Positions 24,515 to 32,659 of a stretch of 33,846 nucleotides of DNA are shown here, piece by piece. The position numbers were made by a program, and so were the translations under genes. Below the pieces are notes generated by a model that saw only the letters and a program-made list of their open reading frames with translations, was not told the DNA's origin and searched no databases. Origin of the DNA: a bacterium (GTDB taxonomy: Bacteria; Chloroflexota; Chloroflexia; Chloroflexales; Kallotenuaceae). The stretch covers positions 1 to 33,846 of the forward strand of contig JADDQE010000157.1 of the NCBI GenBank assembly GCA_016781525.1, written 5' to 3'. Each line of letters opens with the position of its first letter. The stretch's first letter is position 1.

Positions 24515-24680
24515 CGAAGCCCCAATCTAGCCTCGAGATACTCCCCCGTGCTCCAGGTGCGGAAGATGTTCGGCTTCACATCCAAGCCAACAACCTTCTG
24601 CATGTAGAACGACAGCTCCTTGATGACGCTCCGGGCGAGGCCGGCAGCAACTGGTGGCCAGAATTGGAATCGCAAGCACT
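24511..24680 (-). pseudogene. 3' remnant of the gene upstream of the acyltransferase
   Basis: About 55 sense codons end in a TGA that overlaps the acyltransferase start. The frame reads ...FWPPVAAGLARSVIKE, then FYMQKVVGLDVKPNIFRT, then WSTGEYLEARLGLR, with codon use like the operon. Upstream the frame meets a TAG near 24690 and the sequence changes character, so the 5' part of this gene is missing. I do not recognise the family. It marks the place where the operon was cut or where foreign DNA joined. Confidence 0.6.
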
Positions 24681-24875
24681 ACCTCCCCCAGTTGAATTTG
24701 CGCTATCCGGTTGCACTTCATGATCATTCCCGCTGCGTTGGGACAACCTGCAACTCCTAGCGGGCCGGAAGTCATTCGTCGTGCAGCGTGCTACTATAAC
24801 GAAAAACGCGCGAACAGGCAACTGTTGTGCCGCGATGCTCAGGGCTAATGCAAAGTCCTGTCCACCGTAGATGGA

Positions 24876-25313
24876 ATGCATGAACATCCGGCCGCTATGA
24901 TTTCGGCGCCAACCGCAAATCTTGCACCCGAGATGTTCACCATGGATCCTATCAAATTTGCCGTCACGCCGCCGGATCAAGAGTGCAGCCTCACGACCAA
25001 TCTCGCCGACCTGCTCACCCACCTGCTGCCCGTTCCCGATCAACGCAAACGGTGTGGCATCCGCTATCCGGAGTGTCGCATCTGTCCGGCACGCCCGTGC
25101 TGTACGCTGAGTTGGTGTACGCAAACCGACGTTTTCGCCAACAACAATGTCTGGTGCCGCACCGGACCGTGTTCAACGGGCGAAAACATGGAGAATAATC
25201 CACATGCTGTGCCGTTTGGTCGCTGGTACTCGGGTCGTGGGCGGCCGCTGAACTCGGGTGTTGATATGGCAACGCTCGGTGTCATCGAATTGCTCACCTA
25301 CTTCCGCGCTTGA
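24876..25313 (+). CDS. Doubtful Cys-rich open frame
   Basis: A 145-codon open frame with two early ATG codons and no ribosome binding site. The middle contains RCGIRYPECRICPARPCC and CRTGPC. The segment DLLTHLLPVPDQRKRCGIRYP faintly resembles the N-terminus of ISAs1-type transposases (VPDPRxxRGxRYP), after which similarity stops, so this may be a mobile-element relic rather than a gene. The remainder of the 24680-25309 stretch shows nothing else I can name. Confidence 0.25.
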   Translation: MHEHPAAMISAPTANLAPEMFTMDPIKFAVTPPDQECSLTTNLADLLTHLLPVPDQRKRCGIRYPECRICPARPCCTLSWCTQTDVFANNNVWCRTGPCSTGENMENNPHAVPFGRWYSGRGRPLNSGVDMATLGVIELLTYFRA

Positions 25314-25338
25314 CACATCCACCATTTCGGTATATGTC
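25310..25338 (+). promoter_or_regulatory. Possible promoter of the GNAT gene
   Basis: TTGACA at 25310-25315 and TATGTC at 25333-25338, 17 bases apart, lie 60 bases upstream of the GNAT start. The -35 is perfect; the -10 is moderate. Confidence 0.45.
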
Positions 25339-25397
25339 TCCTCCGGACAGGAGTGCATGCGTTCCTGACGGCTCAGGCACAGAATACGGAGACCACC

Positions 25398-25985
25398 ATG
25401 GCAGAAGCCTATGCGATCACCCTTGAAGCTACCCCCGATCCAGCTGAGGTTGCGCTGGTCCGTGCCGGGCTGTCCGCTTTTAATCGCCACCATGCCGGTG
25501 ATGACTCCTTTGTACCGCTCACGCTCCTGGTCCGCGACAGGGATGGGACCACGGTCGGCGGCTTGCTCGGCGGGACCTATTGGGGCTGGCTTTGGGTGGA
25601 GATTTTGTGGGTCGGCGAAGCTGCCCGCCACCAGGGTCTCGGTAGTCAACTGCTCCAGCGTGCCGAACAGATCGCGGTCGATCGTGGCTGTCATGCGGCG
25701 CACCTCGATACCATGAGTTTCCAAGCCCCTGCTTTCTACCAACAGCACGGCTATAACATCTTTGGCGTTCTGGACGATCTGCCCCGTGGCCATCAGCGGT
25801 ACTTTCTCAAAAAGGACCTGGCTGGTCAGAGGGCGTTGGGAAAGAGAATGTTACTTCGAGCCGTAATGAGGCGCTTGCCGGGTCGAATACACAAATGGAC
25901 GAGTGTATTTCTCTATGGCGTATCCAACCGACTTAACCGACGAGCAATAGTCAGTCATCGAGCCAATTGTGACCCACCAAAGTGA
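25398..25985 (+). CDS. GNAT-family N-acetyltransferase with abnormal C-terminal tail
   Basis: A 195-residue protein. The first 142 residues form a normal GNAT acetyltransferase (acetyl-CoA dependent): FVPLTLLVRDRDGTTVGGLLG, WGWLWVEILWVGEAARHQGLGSQLL (acetyl-CoA loop with Q/RxxGxG/A) and FQAPAFYQQHGYNIFGVLDD, ending RYFLKKDL as short GNATs do. The remaining 53 residues (from 25824) are basic, low in conservation signals, and their last 70 bases overlap a degraded IS5-type transposase in another frame. The original stop has probably been lost. ATG at 25398 follows GGAGA by five bases; an in-frame ATG 45 bases upstream lacks such a site. Confidence 0.88.
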   Translation: MAEAYAITLEATPDPAEVALVRAGLSAFNRHHAGDDSFVPLTLLVRDRDGTTVGGLLGGTYWGWLWVEILWVGEAARHQGLGSQLLQRAEQIAVDRGCHAAHLDTMSFQAPAFYQQHGYNIFGVLDDLPRGHQRYFLKKDLAGQRALGKRMLLRAVMRRLPGRIHKWTSVFLYGVSNRLNRRAIVSHRANCDPPK

Positions 25986-26180
25986 CGACGATCCTTATAA
26001 AGGCGGCCGAGCGTGCAGGGTTGATCTTCGCCGTGGCGCGGATGCCTTACGGTATCACGCCCGGACGGATGTCCAATGGTGCTTGTTACAGACCGATGTC
26101 CCATCCTCCGGCACGATGCGCTCCTAGTTGGACAAATGGAAGTGGGACGGTCCTCCGCTCGCGATCCATACGGTCCTCCG
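25915..26180 (+). pseudogene. IS5-family transposase relic (N-terminal part)
   Basis: The plus strand reads MAYPTDLTDEQ, TAG in place of the conserved Trp, then SVIEPIV, and through later frameshifts GRACRVDLRRGADALRY, RTDVQWCLLQTD and LDKWKWDGPP. This is the N-terminal domain of IS5-type transposases (MAYPTDLTDEQWxxIEPLLP, RTGCQWRxLPxDFP, KWxxDG). The catalytic core is missing. The 26227-26532 stretch that follows shows no gene; it holds only a weak TATACT hexamer at 26465-26470. Confidence 0.85.
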
Positions 26181-26198
26181 CAGTTGTCGAGCCTTTCT

Positions 26199-26226
26199 CG
26201 AGCATCCCACGGGGCGCTCGTTTTTT
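26199..26226 (+). terminator. Short hairpin with T-tract
   Basis: CGAGC (26199-26203) pairs with GCTCG (26216-26220), closely followed by TTTTTT at 26221-26226. The stem is short with internal mismatches, but the T-run makes it a plausible terminator after the GNAT gene and IS relic. Confidence 0.4.
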
Positions 26227-26532
26227 GCCTGCTCTTTAAGATCCTTCGTGAGTGGTTCCTGAGGCGAAATGGGCCTTGTCATATCCACAGTGCGCCGAAC
26301 CTTTCGCGACTTGTTAAGTTGAGATACTGCTGAGCGCACCCTCGAACGTATGCTGCCGTTCACTACCGGGAACTCGGTATTCCTTCTGTTGTACTCGAGC
26401 TCATCGGGCCCGAGGCGAATGATTGGGCAACCACCTGGAGCGAACCAGCCGCTATGTTTTGCGGTATACTTCATAATGTGACGATCCCCTAGCTGAACTC
26501 GAACACTGATCCCCTTTGGGAGCAAACTCATT

Positions 26533-29500
26533 ATGCGAAGTGTAGCGCCTCAACCGTGGCAGTCGACATTGACCCGCTGGGGTGATGGCATCTTTGGCCT
26601 TGCGCTGCTCCTCACCGACAATCGGAAAACAGCTGAGCAGCTGACCGTAGCGGTCTTTGCAAGCCAGCTGCTGGGCGATCCGGCCACGCTGGAACCGCGG
26701 CTTTATAGTGCACTGCTGCGTAAGCAGCGTTGGTATCGCCTCCGTCTGCAACCACTGCTGCCAAGCGGATTTCGGAAGCACGTCCTACCCCAGCCCCTCG
26801 TTCAGCTAGCACCGTTAGACCGCCTTCTGCTCGGGCTATGGCTGCTGCGTGGCGTCGATGGTGCTGCAATCACCAGCTTTACGGGCTTGAGCTTGCCTAC
26901 GCTTGCCCGTCGACTGGCATCGGCGTTGGCCAAGCTTTCCCCAGATCTCAAGGATGACGCGGGCGATTGGCTGGCTTTCAATGCCTGGGTTGCACGACAG
27001 CTACAGCCAGAAGCGCACAGGCACGACGCGGAAGTCGAGCCCCAGGCGACGAGGGATCAGGAGATCGCATGGCAACACCTGGTGGAGTCAGCTCGTGTGC
27101 TGCTACGCACTGCTTTGGGCTACCAACATCTACCGATCTCGTGCGTCGATGCCGTTGCAGCAGAGCTACACGCGCAAGGTGAAGGGCCGTTGCATTGGTG
27201 GCATCATCGGGTGGTATTGATTGGCGGCCTACTCGGCGTGGTTGGGCTGGTGCTGCTGCTACTGGTGGCTCCTTGGCAAACAGGCGTGACGGCGACCCGG
27301 ACTCCGCAGCCAGCAGCACGCGAAATTGTGCAGCAAGCGCTGGGAAGCTGGGTCTCGGAGCCCGCAAGTGGGGTTCTGCATCGGCGTGTATGGGCGCGTC
27401 CTCCGCAGCGATTGGACGATACGCCATTAATTACGGACGTATGGCTTGCGGCGGGTAGCACAGAGCACCGCGTCGAGGTCCATCATGGGAGCACCTTGGT
27501 CGAGTGGCAGATCGCCGATCGTCGCGGCCAGTTCAAATACGCGGCGGAGCCTCTATTTAGCTCGTGTCGCTGGGCCGTGCCTGAGGCTCTCGATCGCCAT
27601 GTGCGCGAGTATAAGCTTACGTCTGACCAGCAGCGGCAGGTTCGCGATGCGCGGCTAACCCTTGGTGCCTATGGCGTCGGCTATCAAATGCTCCAGCAGG
27701 CGGCAACGGCTGGCGACCTGCACTCCTTTGGTACGCGGGTCAAGGGGGAGATACCCTTGCTTGCGCTCGGCTTTACGGATACACAGGCGCCGTATTCCCG
27801 CAAGCTGATCTTGTGGATCGCGCCCGAAACGAAGCAGCTCCATTTAGTTCAAGAGCTTACAGGTGCCAAAGGACAGAACGCAAGCCGTGACCTGTGGCGG
27901 ATCGAGGCGAGCGAAGAGATTATGTCCAAGGTGCCCTTCTCAACGCCTGACTGGCCGCGCTCAAGCAGGTTGCCGGCTGTGTTGCTGGATCCGGCCTGTC
28001 CTAGTCTGGACGCCGACCACGTCGTCAGCTTACGCACGCTCAACAGCGGTTCGTTCTGGTGGGGACAGAATTTTTTGCCCGCGATGTTGCCTGCGGGTAC
28101 CACAAGCGCGGCTCTGATTGCCCCAACGCCGTTGGCTGATCGGGCGGGGACACGCACCAATATCAACGTGGTGTTTGTTGGTCCCCAGCGCTGGCTCAGC
28201 CTCCTGTTTCTGCCCCACACTTCGACCCAGGCTTTTGGAGCCGCCAATGGTAGCGAGTGGGAGGTGGAGTTCGACGATCTGTCGACGAGCGTGTCAGGAA
28301 CTGCCTGCCGGGCTCGGTCGGATGGCGCCTTTTGCTTTCCATATCTACGGTTCGACAGTCGCGGCTGGAGCCGCGACGAAGTCCGGGGCATGCTTGCGAC
28401 GCTTAAGCTGTTTGAGATGCATGATTGGCTCAAATATGACGGCGTGTTTCTGGAACCGGCACCGATGCCCCGCAATGTAAAGGAGGTCTTGTCTCGTACC
28501 GTCGAGGCGATGCGTCCACGTGCGGATGGTACGTTACATACGGTTATCGAGTGGAGTGTGAGGACCAGCCGTAGTCGGCTTGAGGCCGGCGACCCATATC
28601 GCCTAGCCCCGAATATTGTCGAGCCGGAGCATCTACGGGACGAGCAGTGGATTACCTACTCTAACGCCGAGACCATGCGCTATAAAGCTTTGAGCAGATT
28701 GCCGGACGGCACGCTTTATCGCGCCCTGATGAATGACGGTGCCCGAATTTCCGAGTACTCTCTGCAAGAAGGCGTTGCACGAATCGGTCTTGGAGCTCAC
28801 AACCGGTGGTTTGCGCCGGAAGCGCTCGGTCGTCTGCTACTTCGTCCCTTTCTAGCGTCGACCGCGCCTATCACCATAGCCAGGCTCGACGACACGCTGT
28901 TGTTAGAGCAGACAATGCGGCAGGGCAGCGAGGCACATGTTCCTTTGGTGGTGGGGCCGCTCATGCCGCTGGTGGGTGACTTGCCTCCTGGGTTGCTGAT
29001 TCGCAGGCTCTGGCTTGATAACGCCACATACCTGCCGTCGCGGGCCGAAACCGTCTATCTCGGTGGAAGCGGCAACGAGATAGTGCTGAGCACTGCTGTG
29101 GTCTCAGAGCTAGGCTACCTGGATGCGCCGCTGCCCGACGACGACTATACGCTGCCGCCGCTGCCCGACGATACGCTGCTGATTGAGCGCTCGTCCAATC
29201 AAACGGGGACCATAAACACGAATGCTCCCGTCGATACCATGACCCGCGCTCTGGTGTGGTCTACAGGCGACGGCATCAGCATGGTGCACGACGAGCCCCC
29301 GTCGCAAGCTCCCGACTCAGGCATTGCCGCAAACGATCCGCGTATAGACCGAGCGCTCCACATTCCAATCGATCACCTGGAGATGCTCGATCTGACAAAG
29401 GTGACTACGTACTTGGTTGAGGAGGAGAACGTTTACCTCACGGTGCGTCAAGGGCCCAGAACCTTGTTACGGCATAACCTACGGCTCGACCTGTCAATGC

Positions 29501-29715
29501 CAGCCCACCATCGAGAGCTGCAAGCGCCGAGTGTGCGGGTGCTGGTCGTCGGTCAGTACCGCGATGCCTGGTTGATTAATCATGGGACCACGCCGGTGCT
29601 CGTGGTGGAGGTGGATGACGTGCTTGTCTATGTTTCGGGTGGCTCGTCCGACTATCTCCAACATAAGCTTCCCGCCCTATTATCGAAATTGGAGTGGATT
29701 AACCTCGCAGGCTGA
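26533..29715 (+). CDS. Sigma-factor-like N-terminus, membrane helix and large outer domain; function unknown
   Basis: A 1060-residue protein. Residues 10-48 (WGDGIFGLALLLTDNRKTAEQ...) look like ECF sigma region 2, and 90-135 (LAPLDRLLLGLWLLRGVDG, then GLSLPTLARRLASALAKL) like region 4 with its helix-turn-helix. Region 2 is short and lacks the usual acidic DQ/E-D promoter-melting pattern, so it may be a degenerate sigma fold. One membrane helix lies at 226-246; the following 810 residues should be outside the membrane. That part is beta-rich with Trp-, Pro-rich loops and a repeated LPDD motif, and I recognise no family. GGGAG is ten bases before the ATG. It is isolated from its neighbours: convergent with the M55 peptidase and preceded by IS debris. 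Confidence 0.88.
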   Translation: MRSVAPQPWQSTLTRWGDGIFGLALLLTDNRKTAEQLTVAVFASQLLGDPATLEPRLYSALLRKQRWYRLRLQPLLPSGFRKHVLPQPLVQLAPLDRLLLGLWLLRGVDGAAITSFTGLSLPTLARRLASALAKLSPDLKDDAGDWLAFNAWVARQLQPEAHRHDAEVEPQATRDQEIAWQHLVESARVLLRTALGYQHLPISCVDAVAAELHAQGEGPLHWWHHRVVLIGGLLGVVGLVLLLLVAPWQTGVTATRTPQPAAREIVQQALGSWVSEPASGVLHRRVWARPPQRLDDTPLITDVWLAAGSTEHRVEVHHGSTLVEWQIADRRGQFKYAAEPLFSSCRWAVPEALDRHVREYKLTSDQQRQVRDARLTLGAYGVGYQMLQQAATAGDLHSFGTRVKGEIPLLALGFTDTQAPYSRKLILWIAPETKQLHLVQELTGAKGQNASRDLWRIEASEEIMSKVPFSTPDWPRSSRLPAVLLDPACPSLDADHVVSLRTLNSGSFWWGQNFLPAMLPAGTTSAALIAPTPLADRAGTRTNINVVFVGPQRWLSLLFLPHTSTQAFGAANGSEWEVEFDDLSTSVSGTACRARSDGAFCFPYLRFDSRGWSRDEVRGMLATLKLFEMHDWLKYDGVFLEPAPMPRNVKEVLSRTVEAMRPRADGTLHTVIEWSVRTSRSRLEAGDPYRLAPNIVEPEHLRDEQWITYSNAETMRYKALSRLPDGTLYRALMNDGARISEYSLQEGVARIGLGAHNRWFAPEALGRLLLRPFLASTAPITIARLDDTLLLEQTMRQGSEAHVPLVVGPLMPLVGDLPPGLLIRRLWLDNATYLPSRAETVYLGGSGNEIVLSTAVVSELGYLDAPLPDDDYTLPPLPDDTLLIERSSNQTGTINTNAPVDTMTRALVWSTGDGISMVHDEPPSQAPDSGIAANDPRIDRALHIPIDHLEMLDLTKVTTYLVEEENVYLTVRQGPRTLLRHNLRLDLSMPAHHRELQAPSVRVLVVGQYRDAWLINHGTTPVLVVEVDDVLVYVSGGSSDYLQHKLPALLSKLEWINLAG

Positions 29716-29732
29716 CAGTTTTCCTGCGAGGT
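29702..29732. terminator. Hairpin at the end of the 1060-residue gene
   Basis: ACCTCGCAGG (29702-29711) pairs perfectly with CCTGCGAGGT (29723-29732) around an 11-base loop that includes the stop codon at 29713-29715. It sits between two convergent genes and probably ends transcription, although no T-tract follows. Confidence 0.6.
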
Positions 29733-29859
29733 GGTCGTGGATTGAAGTACGCGTACGTCGGGGCTGTCGAAGAACGGGCGCCCTAGCACCTCGCGGTGGC
29801 GGGACCGCGCGACAGAATCTGCTCCACGCTGGCCGGATTGCCACTCGGTCCTTCCACGG

Positions 29860-30669
29860 CTATAAGTAAAACTGCTTCCAGGCCGTCCACCAATCTTCCG
29901 CACGCGACACAACTCGTCGTGCGTTTACCACTTCCACACCGTGCTTTCGGCCAAACGGCACCAGCGCATCCGGAGTTGTAAATTCTACTTCGATGCTGCA
30001 GGGCCACCCCGGCTCGTATGGGGCGACAGCTTTCAGGTCTCGTAGTGCCTCGCGCGCCCCAGCCTCAATCATTTCCCGACAGCGGGCAGGCGGAATTTGA
30101 CGAGCGCTGAAGCGGCCCAAACCCTGCTTAACTGCTACGGTGGTGAGCTTGTCGCCCAGCAGCGCACGGGCCTCGCGACATGTTGCATCGTCGCCGGTTA
30201 CCATCAGCACCGGACAGTTCCAATGGCCGCAGAGCGCAGCGTTGATGCCGGTCTCGCCGACCAGGGTGCCGTTGAACCACAAGTTGGTCCACGACTGTCC
30301 CGACACGGTATGGCAGAGTACGCCATCACCAGTACCGGCCATAGCGTGCATGCCCACGAAGAGCGCGGCATCACAGCCGGATTCGAGAAAGGCGGTGTAT
30401 TCAGTCCACTCGCGCTGCACTACCCATTCACAGTGGGGATCGAGCTGCTCCGGAATCAGCGAGTTGAAGCTGTAATCACCACCGGCACCGTGACAGTCCA
30501 TAACGACGATTTCGGTTGCGCCGGCGGCTCGTGCACCTCGTACCGCCGCGTTGATCTCTTCGGTGTAGAGCTTGCGGCCTTCCTCGTAGAGCGGCTCGCC
30601 GCCGGTCACTTGCTTCCACCGCACGATCCCCGAGACGCCCTCCATATCGCTGATGATAAATACACGCAT
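29860..30669 (-). CDS. M55-family D-aminopeptidase (DppA-like)
   Basis: A 269-residue zinc peptidase of family M55, whose characterised member DppA of Bacillus removes D-amino acids from the N-terminus of peptides, for example from wall turnover. Metal and active-site motifs are all present: SDMEGVSG (Asp8, Glu10), MDCHGAGG (His about 60), VGMHAMAGT (His about 105) and GETGINAALCGHW (Glu about 135), with GDDATCREA after it. Length is normal. The ATG is preceded by GGAGG with a nine-base spacer. It stands alone; no peptide-uptake genes are adjacent. Confidence 0.93.
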   Translation of the reverse strand: MRVFIISDMEGVSGIVRWKQVTGGEPLYEEGRKLYTEEINAAVRGARAAGATEIVVMDCHGAGGDYSFNSLIPEQLDPHCEWVVQREWTEYTAFLESGCDAALFVGMHAMAGTGDGVLCHTVSGQSWTNLWFNGTLVGETGINAALCGHWNCPVLMVTGDDATCREARALLGDKLTTVAVKQGLGRFSARQIPPARCREMIEAGAREALRDLKAVAPYEPGWPCSIEVEFTTPDALVPFGRKHGVEVVNARRVVSRAEDWWTAWKQFYL

Positions 30670-30851
30670 GGTAGCCTGCCTCCGATCTTTCGCCCTATGT
30701 CAGTATGCCTGTCCTCGGGCCTACACGTCTCCATCATCAGCTATTATGGTCGATTGCCCACCGCGGCGCGAATCTCAGCGCACGACTGATGCTGCCCGTT
30801 GCCCATTGAGGCACCCACTCCTTATGCACTCTCAGCCGTGACCGTTGCACC

Positions 30852-30909
30852 GGCCAGGTGCTAGCGTCAGGGGGCCAGGTGCTGGAATCGCAGCACCTGG
30901 CCCCCTGAC
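30852..30909. repeat. Perfect 19-bp inverted repeat with an extra half-copy
   Basis: Bases 30866-30884 pair perfectly with 30891-30909 around the six-base loop GAATCG; the arm core is GGCCAGGTGCT. The same core occurs again at 30852-30862 as a direct repeat. No T-tract follows either arm, so it looks more like a mobile or structural palindrome than a simple terminator. Confidence 0.8.
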
Positions 30910-30924
30910 CTTCTCGAAATACTC

Positions 30925-30963
30925 GTGCGCACAGCAGATGGTCAGCACCTCTGCTGCGCGCAC
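30925..30963. repeat. Second hairpin, 13 pairs with one mismatch
   Basis: GTGCGC (30925-30930) pairs with GCGCAC (30958-30963) and CAGCAGA (30932-30938) with TCTGCTG (30950-30956), with one A-C mismatch between and an 11-base loop. The loop holds CAGCACC, a copy of part of the neighbouring palindrome's arm. On the plus strand ATTTTG follows. Confidence 0.65.
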
Positions 30964-31002
30964 ATTTTGTCTTTCCTGCCTCACGCGCTATGCTCGGTCT
31001 AC

Positions 31003-31245
31003 CTACCCGGTAAAGCCCAGTCGTCGCTCGCGCAAGCTAACCCAGCGAGCTTGTCCAATCACAAGATGGTCAAGCACCTCGACGTCCAGCAGCTTACCGG
31101 CCTCCACAAGCTGTCGCGTTACCGCGACGTCCTCGGGCGAGGGCGTGGGGTCTCCGCTGGGGTGGTTATGAACCACAATCAGGGCGGCAGCGTTCTGCCG
31201 GAGGGCCGCCTTTCGGTTGAAGGGACGTGATTGGTTGTGGTAGGG
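31003..31245 (-). pseudogene. radC C-terminal remnant (JAMM domain)
   Basis: The frame ends with [39 protein letters not shown] and [20 protein letters not shown], the C-terminal JAMM/MPN+ metal-binding core of RadC (HNH...PSGD with ED). The frame stays open up to 31635, but the added N-terminal 130 residues bear no likeness to RadC: the helix-hairpin-helix domain and first JAMM strands are missing. I therefore call a 5'-truncated remnant, not a gene. RadC-like proteins are often carried on mobile elements. Confidence 0.7.
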
Positions 31246-31637
31246 TCGAATCGAGACGATAATTACCAGGGCTGCCCACGCTGTCAATCTCCGTGGGGCA
31301 TGCAGGAAATCTTCCGAATCTTCCACCACAACACCCAGTCGATGCGCCCTTTTGTATGGTCTCATACAGAAAATTGTATTTGTGAATTTATTCACAGGAA
31401 GATACCAGCTATGGTTCGGTAGATTTCCGCAGAGTATACCCACCTCCAACGACTGGTGGTATCGGGGGCAATACATAGTCGAATGAACCTCGACCTTGCA
31501 AATGCGCGGCATCTGTGGTACAACTGTTCTTGTCGCAAGGGGGACCCGTGTGCGGCTTTGTGCACTTATGCCCGAAGCTGAGTCCTTCTTGTTCCGCAAG
31601 AATGCCTCAGCTTCAGGATGATACAGCTGAGGCATCT
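31246..31637. other. AT-richer gap with a structured hairpin
   Basis: No convincing gene. Around 31340-31400 the sequence is unusually AT-rich for the window, with GTGAATTTATTCAC as a small palindrome. At 31574-31614 there is a strong two-step hairpin described separately. Confidence 0.5.
31574..31614 (+). other. Two-step hairpin upstream of a small membrane frame
   Basis: GAAGCTGAG (31574-31582) pairs with CTCAGCTTC (31606-31614); inside it TTCTTG (31586-31591) pairs with CAAGAA (31597-31602) around the loop TTCCG, with a small symmetric internal loop between. The total is 15 pairs. It ends 23 bases before the ATG of a short frame and could act in the leader RNA. Confidence 0.6.
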
Positions 31638-31901
31638 ATGTCTAATTGGATTACGACATCCATCATCCTTGCCCACCTCTGGCTGCTGCTGATTACGTGG
31701 GTGAAGTCTGCTGCAGGTCGCGCCCTTCATCCCTCTACCTGGAAGCGTCCGCCAATTAACCGCGCTTGGCCTACGCGTACGCTGCCGTCGCAGGTCCTCC
31801 TAGGAAGTATGCTACGACCGCCGCTGCTCTCCTGGGCGGTACGGCCCCAACAAGCCATATGCTTGACAACCGGGGAGACGGAGGCCGTATGGCACCCGTA
31901 G
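31638..31901 (+). CDS. Possible small membrane protein
   Basis: An 87-codon frame starting MSNWITTSIILAHLWLLLITWV, a short N-terminus plus one membrane helix, then a basic Pro-rich tail. GAGG stands five bases before the ATG, and a structured hairpin precedes it. The 3' end overlaps the next gene by a few codons. I recognise no family, and the tail has no conservation signals, so coding status is uncertain. Confidence 0.3.
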   Translation: MSNWITTSIILAHLWLLLITWVKSAAGRALHPSTWKRPPINRAWPTRTLPSQVLLGSMLRPPLLSWAVRPQQAICLTTGETEAVWHP

Positions 31902-32659
31902 TACCTACTGACACACCGGAGCACCGCCACCCCGCGAATACACACGCCGATGCAGCCCCGGCGGATCGCCCTGGTAGTGTTCGCCCACCACGATCCAGTA
32001 AACCTGGCCCGCGACTCAGCGGCGAACAACGGACGATCGTCCGTCGCCTTGTTGCTCAATATATGGATGCGGGCGCGGTGCAGGCCGTGTTGCAGACAGA
32101 CTATCCTGAGTACCCGTCCGTCAGCGACCGCTATCTGCGGCAGTTGTGTCATGATGTTGCAACGGGCAAAGCCGGGTCGCTTGCCGACGAAGTACAGGCA
32201 CAGCAGGTGCATATGTGGAAGCACGGCCTTGCGCGAAAAGAGAATCGCGTCAAAGAATTGCAGCGCATATATGGCCAGGTCCTTACACGGGAAGCGGCTG
32301 AGGACAACCCGCAACGACGCATCGCTCTGATACGGGAGCGACGCGCAATTTTGAGTCAGATTGCCCAGGAGATAGGGCCGGACGGACAGCACCGCACGCG
32401 TCAGCACCCAGACGCGCTTGGTGCTAACTCTCGAACGGATAATCGCGAGGTCGGGGCGAGTGAGGTAGCCACGAATTCTGGTCTTGCCGACATGCTGCGC
32501 ATGTTCCGGGCGCGCCTCTGGTCGGCAGATGCGACAACGCCGTTGGATCTCGATATTTATCCCGCAGAAGCGCACGCGGATCTTATGGAACTCTACGACC
32601 TGCTCTCGAACAGCGTGTCACGCACCGGGACGGATGGCAGCGACAGGAAGCACGCATGA
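31889..32659 (+). CDS. HTH protein, phage DUF2280/small-terminase-like
   Basis: A 256-residue cytoplasmic protein. After a Pro-rich N-terminus of about 45 residues, LSGEQRTIVRRLVAQYMDAG and YPSVSDRYLRQLCHDV resemble a helix-turn-helix, followed by a long basic helical region (KENRVKELQRIYGQVLT, RIALIRERRAILSQIAQEIG). This order, a small DNA-binding domain and then a helical RxxxLxxxxxxA region ending in a QxAxEIG motif, recalls phage DUF2280 and small terminase subunits; the likeness is by eye only. GGAGG four bases before the ATG fixes the start. The setting next to hairpins, a radC remnant and a transposase supports a mobile origin. Confidence 0.6.
   Translation: MAPVVPTDTPEHRHPANTHADAAPADRPGSVRPPRSSKPGPRLSGEQRTIVRRLVAQYMDAGAVQAVLQTDYPEYPSVSDRYLRQLCHDVATGKAGSLADEVQAQQVHMWKHGLARKENRVKELQRIYGQVLTREAAEDNPQRRIALIRERRAILSQIAQEIGPDGQHRTRQHPDALGANSRTDNREVGASEVATNSGLADMLRMFRARLWSADATTPLDLDIYPAEAHADLMELYDLLSNSVSRTGTDGSDRKHA

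Larger units (their letters stand above)
30670..31002. other. Gene-free stretch with two strong hairpins
   Basis: No gene is visible. The right half holds two adjacent hairpins, 30866-30909 and 30925-30963. The left half shows only the M55 ribosome binding site on the minus strand. Confidence 0.6.
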
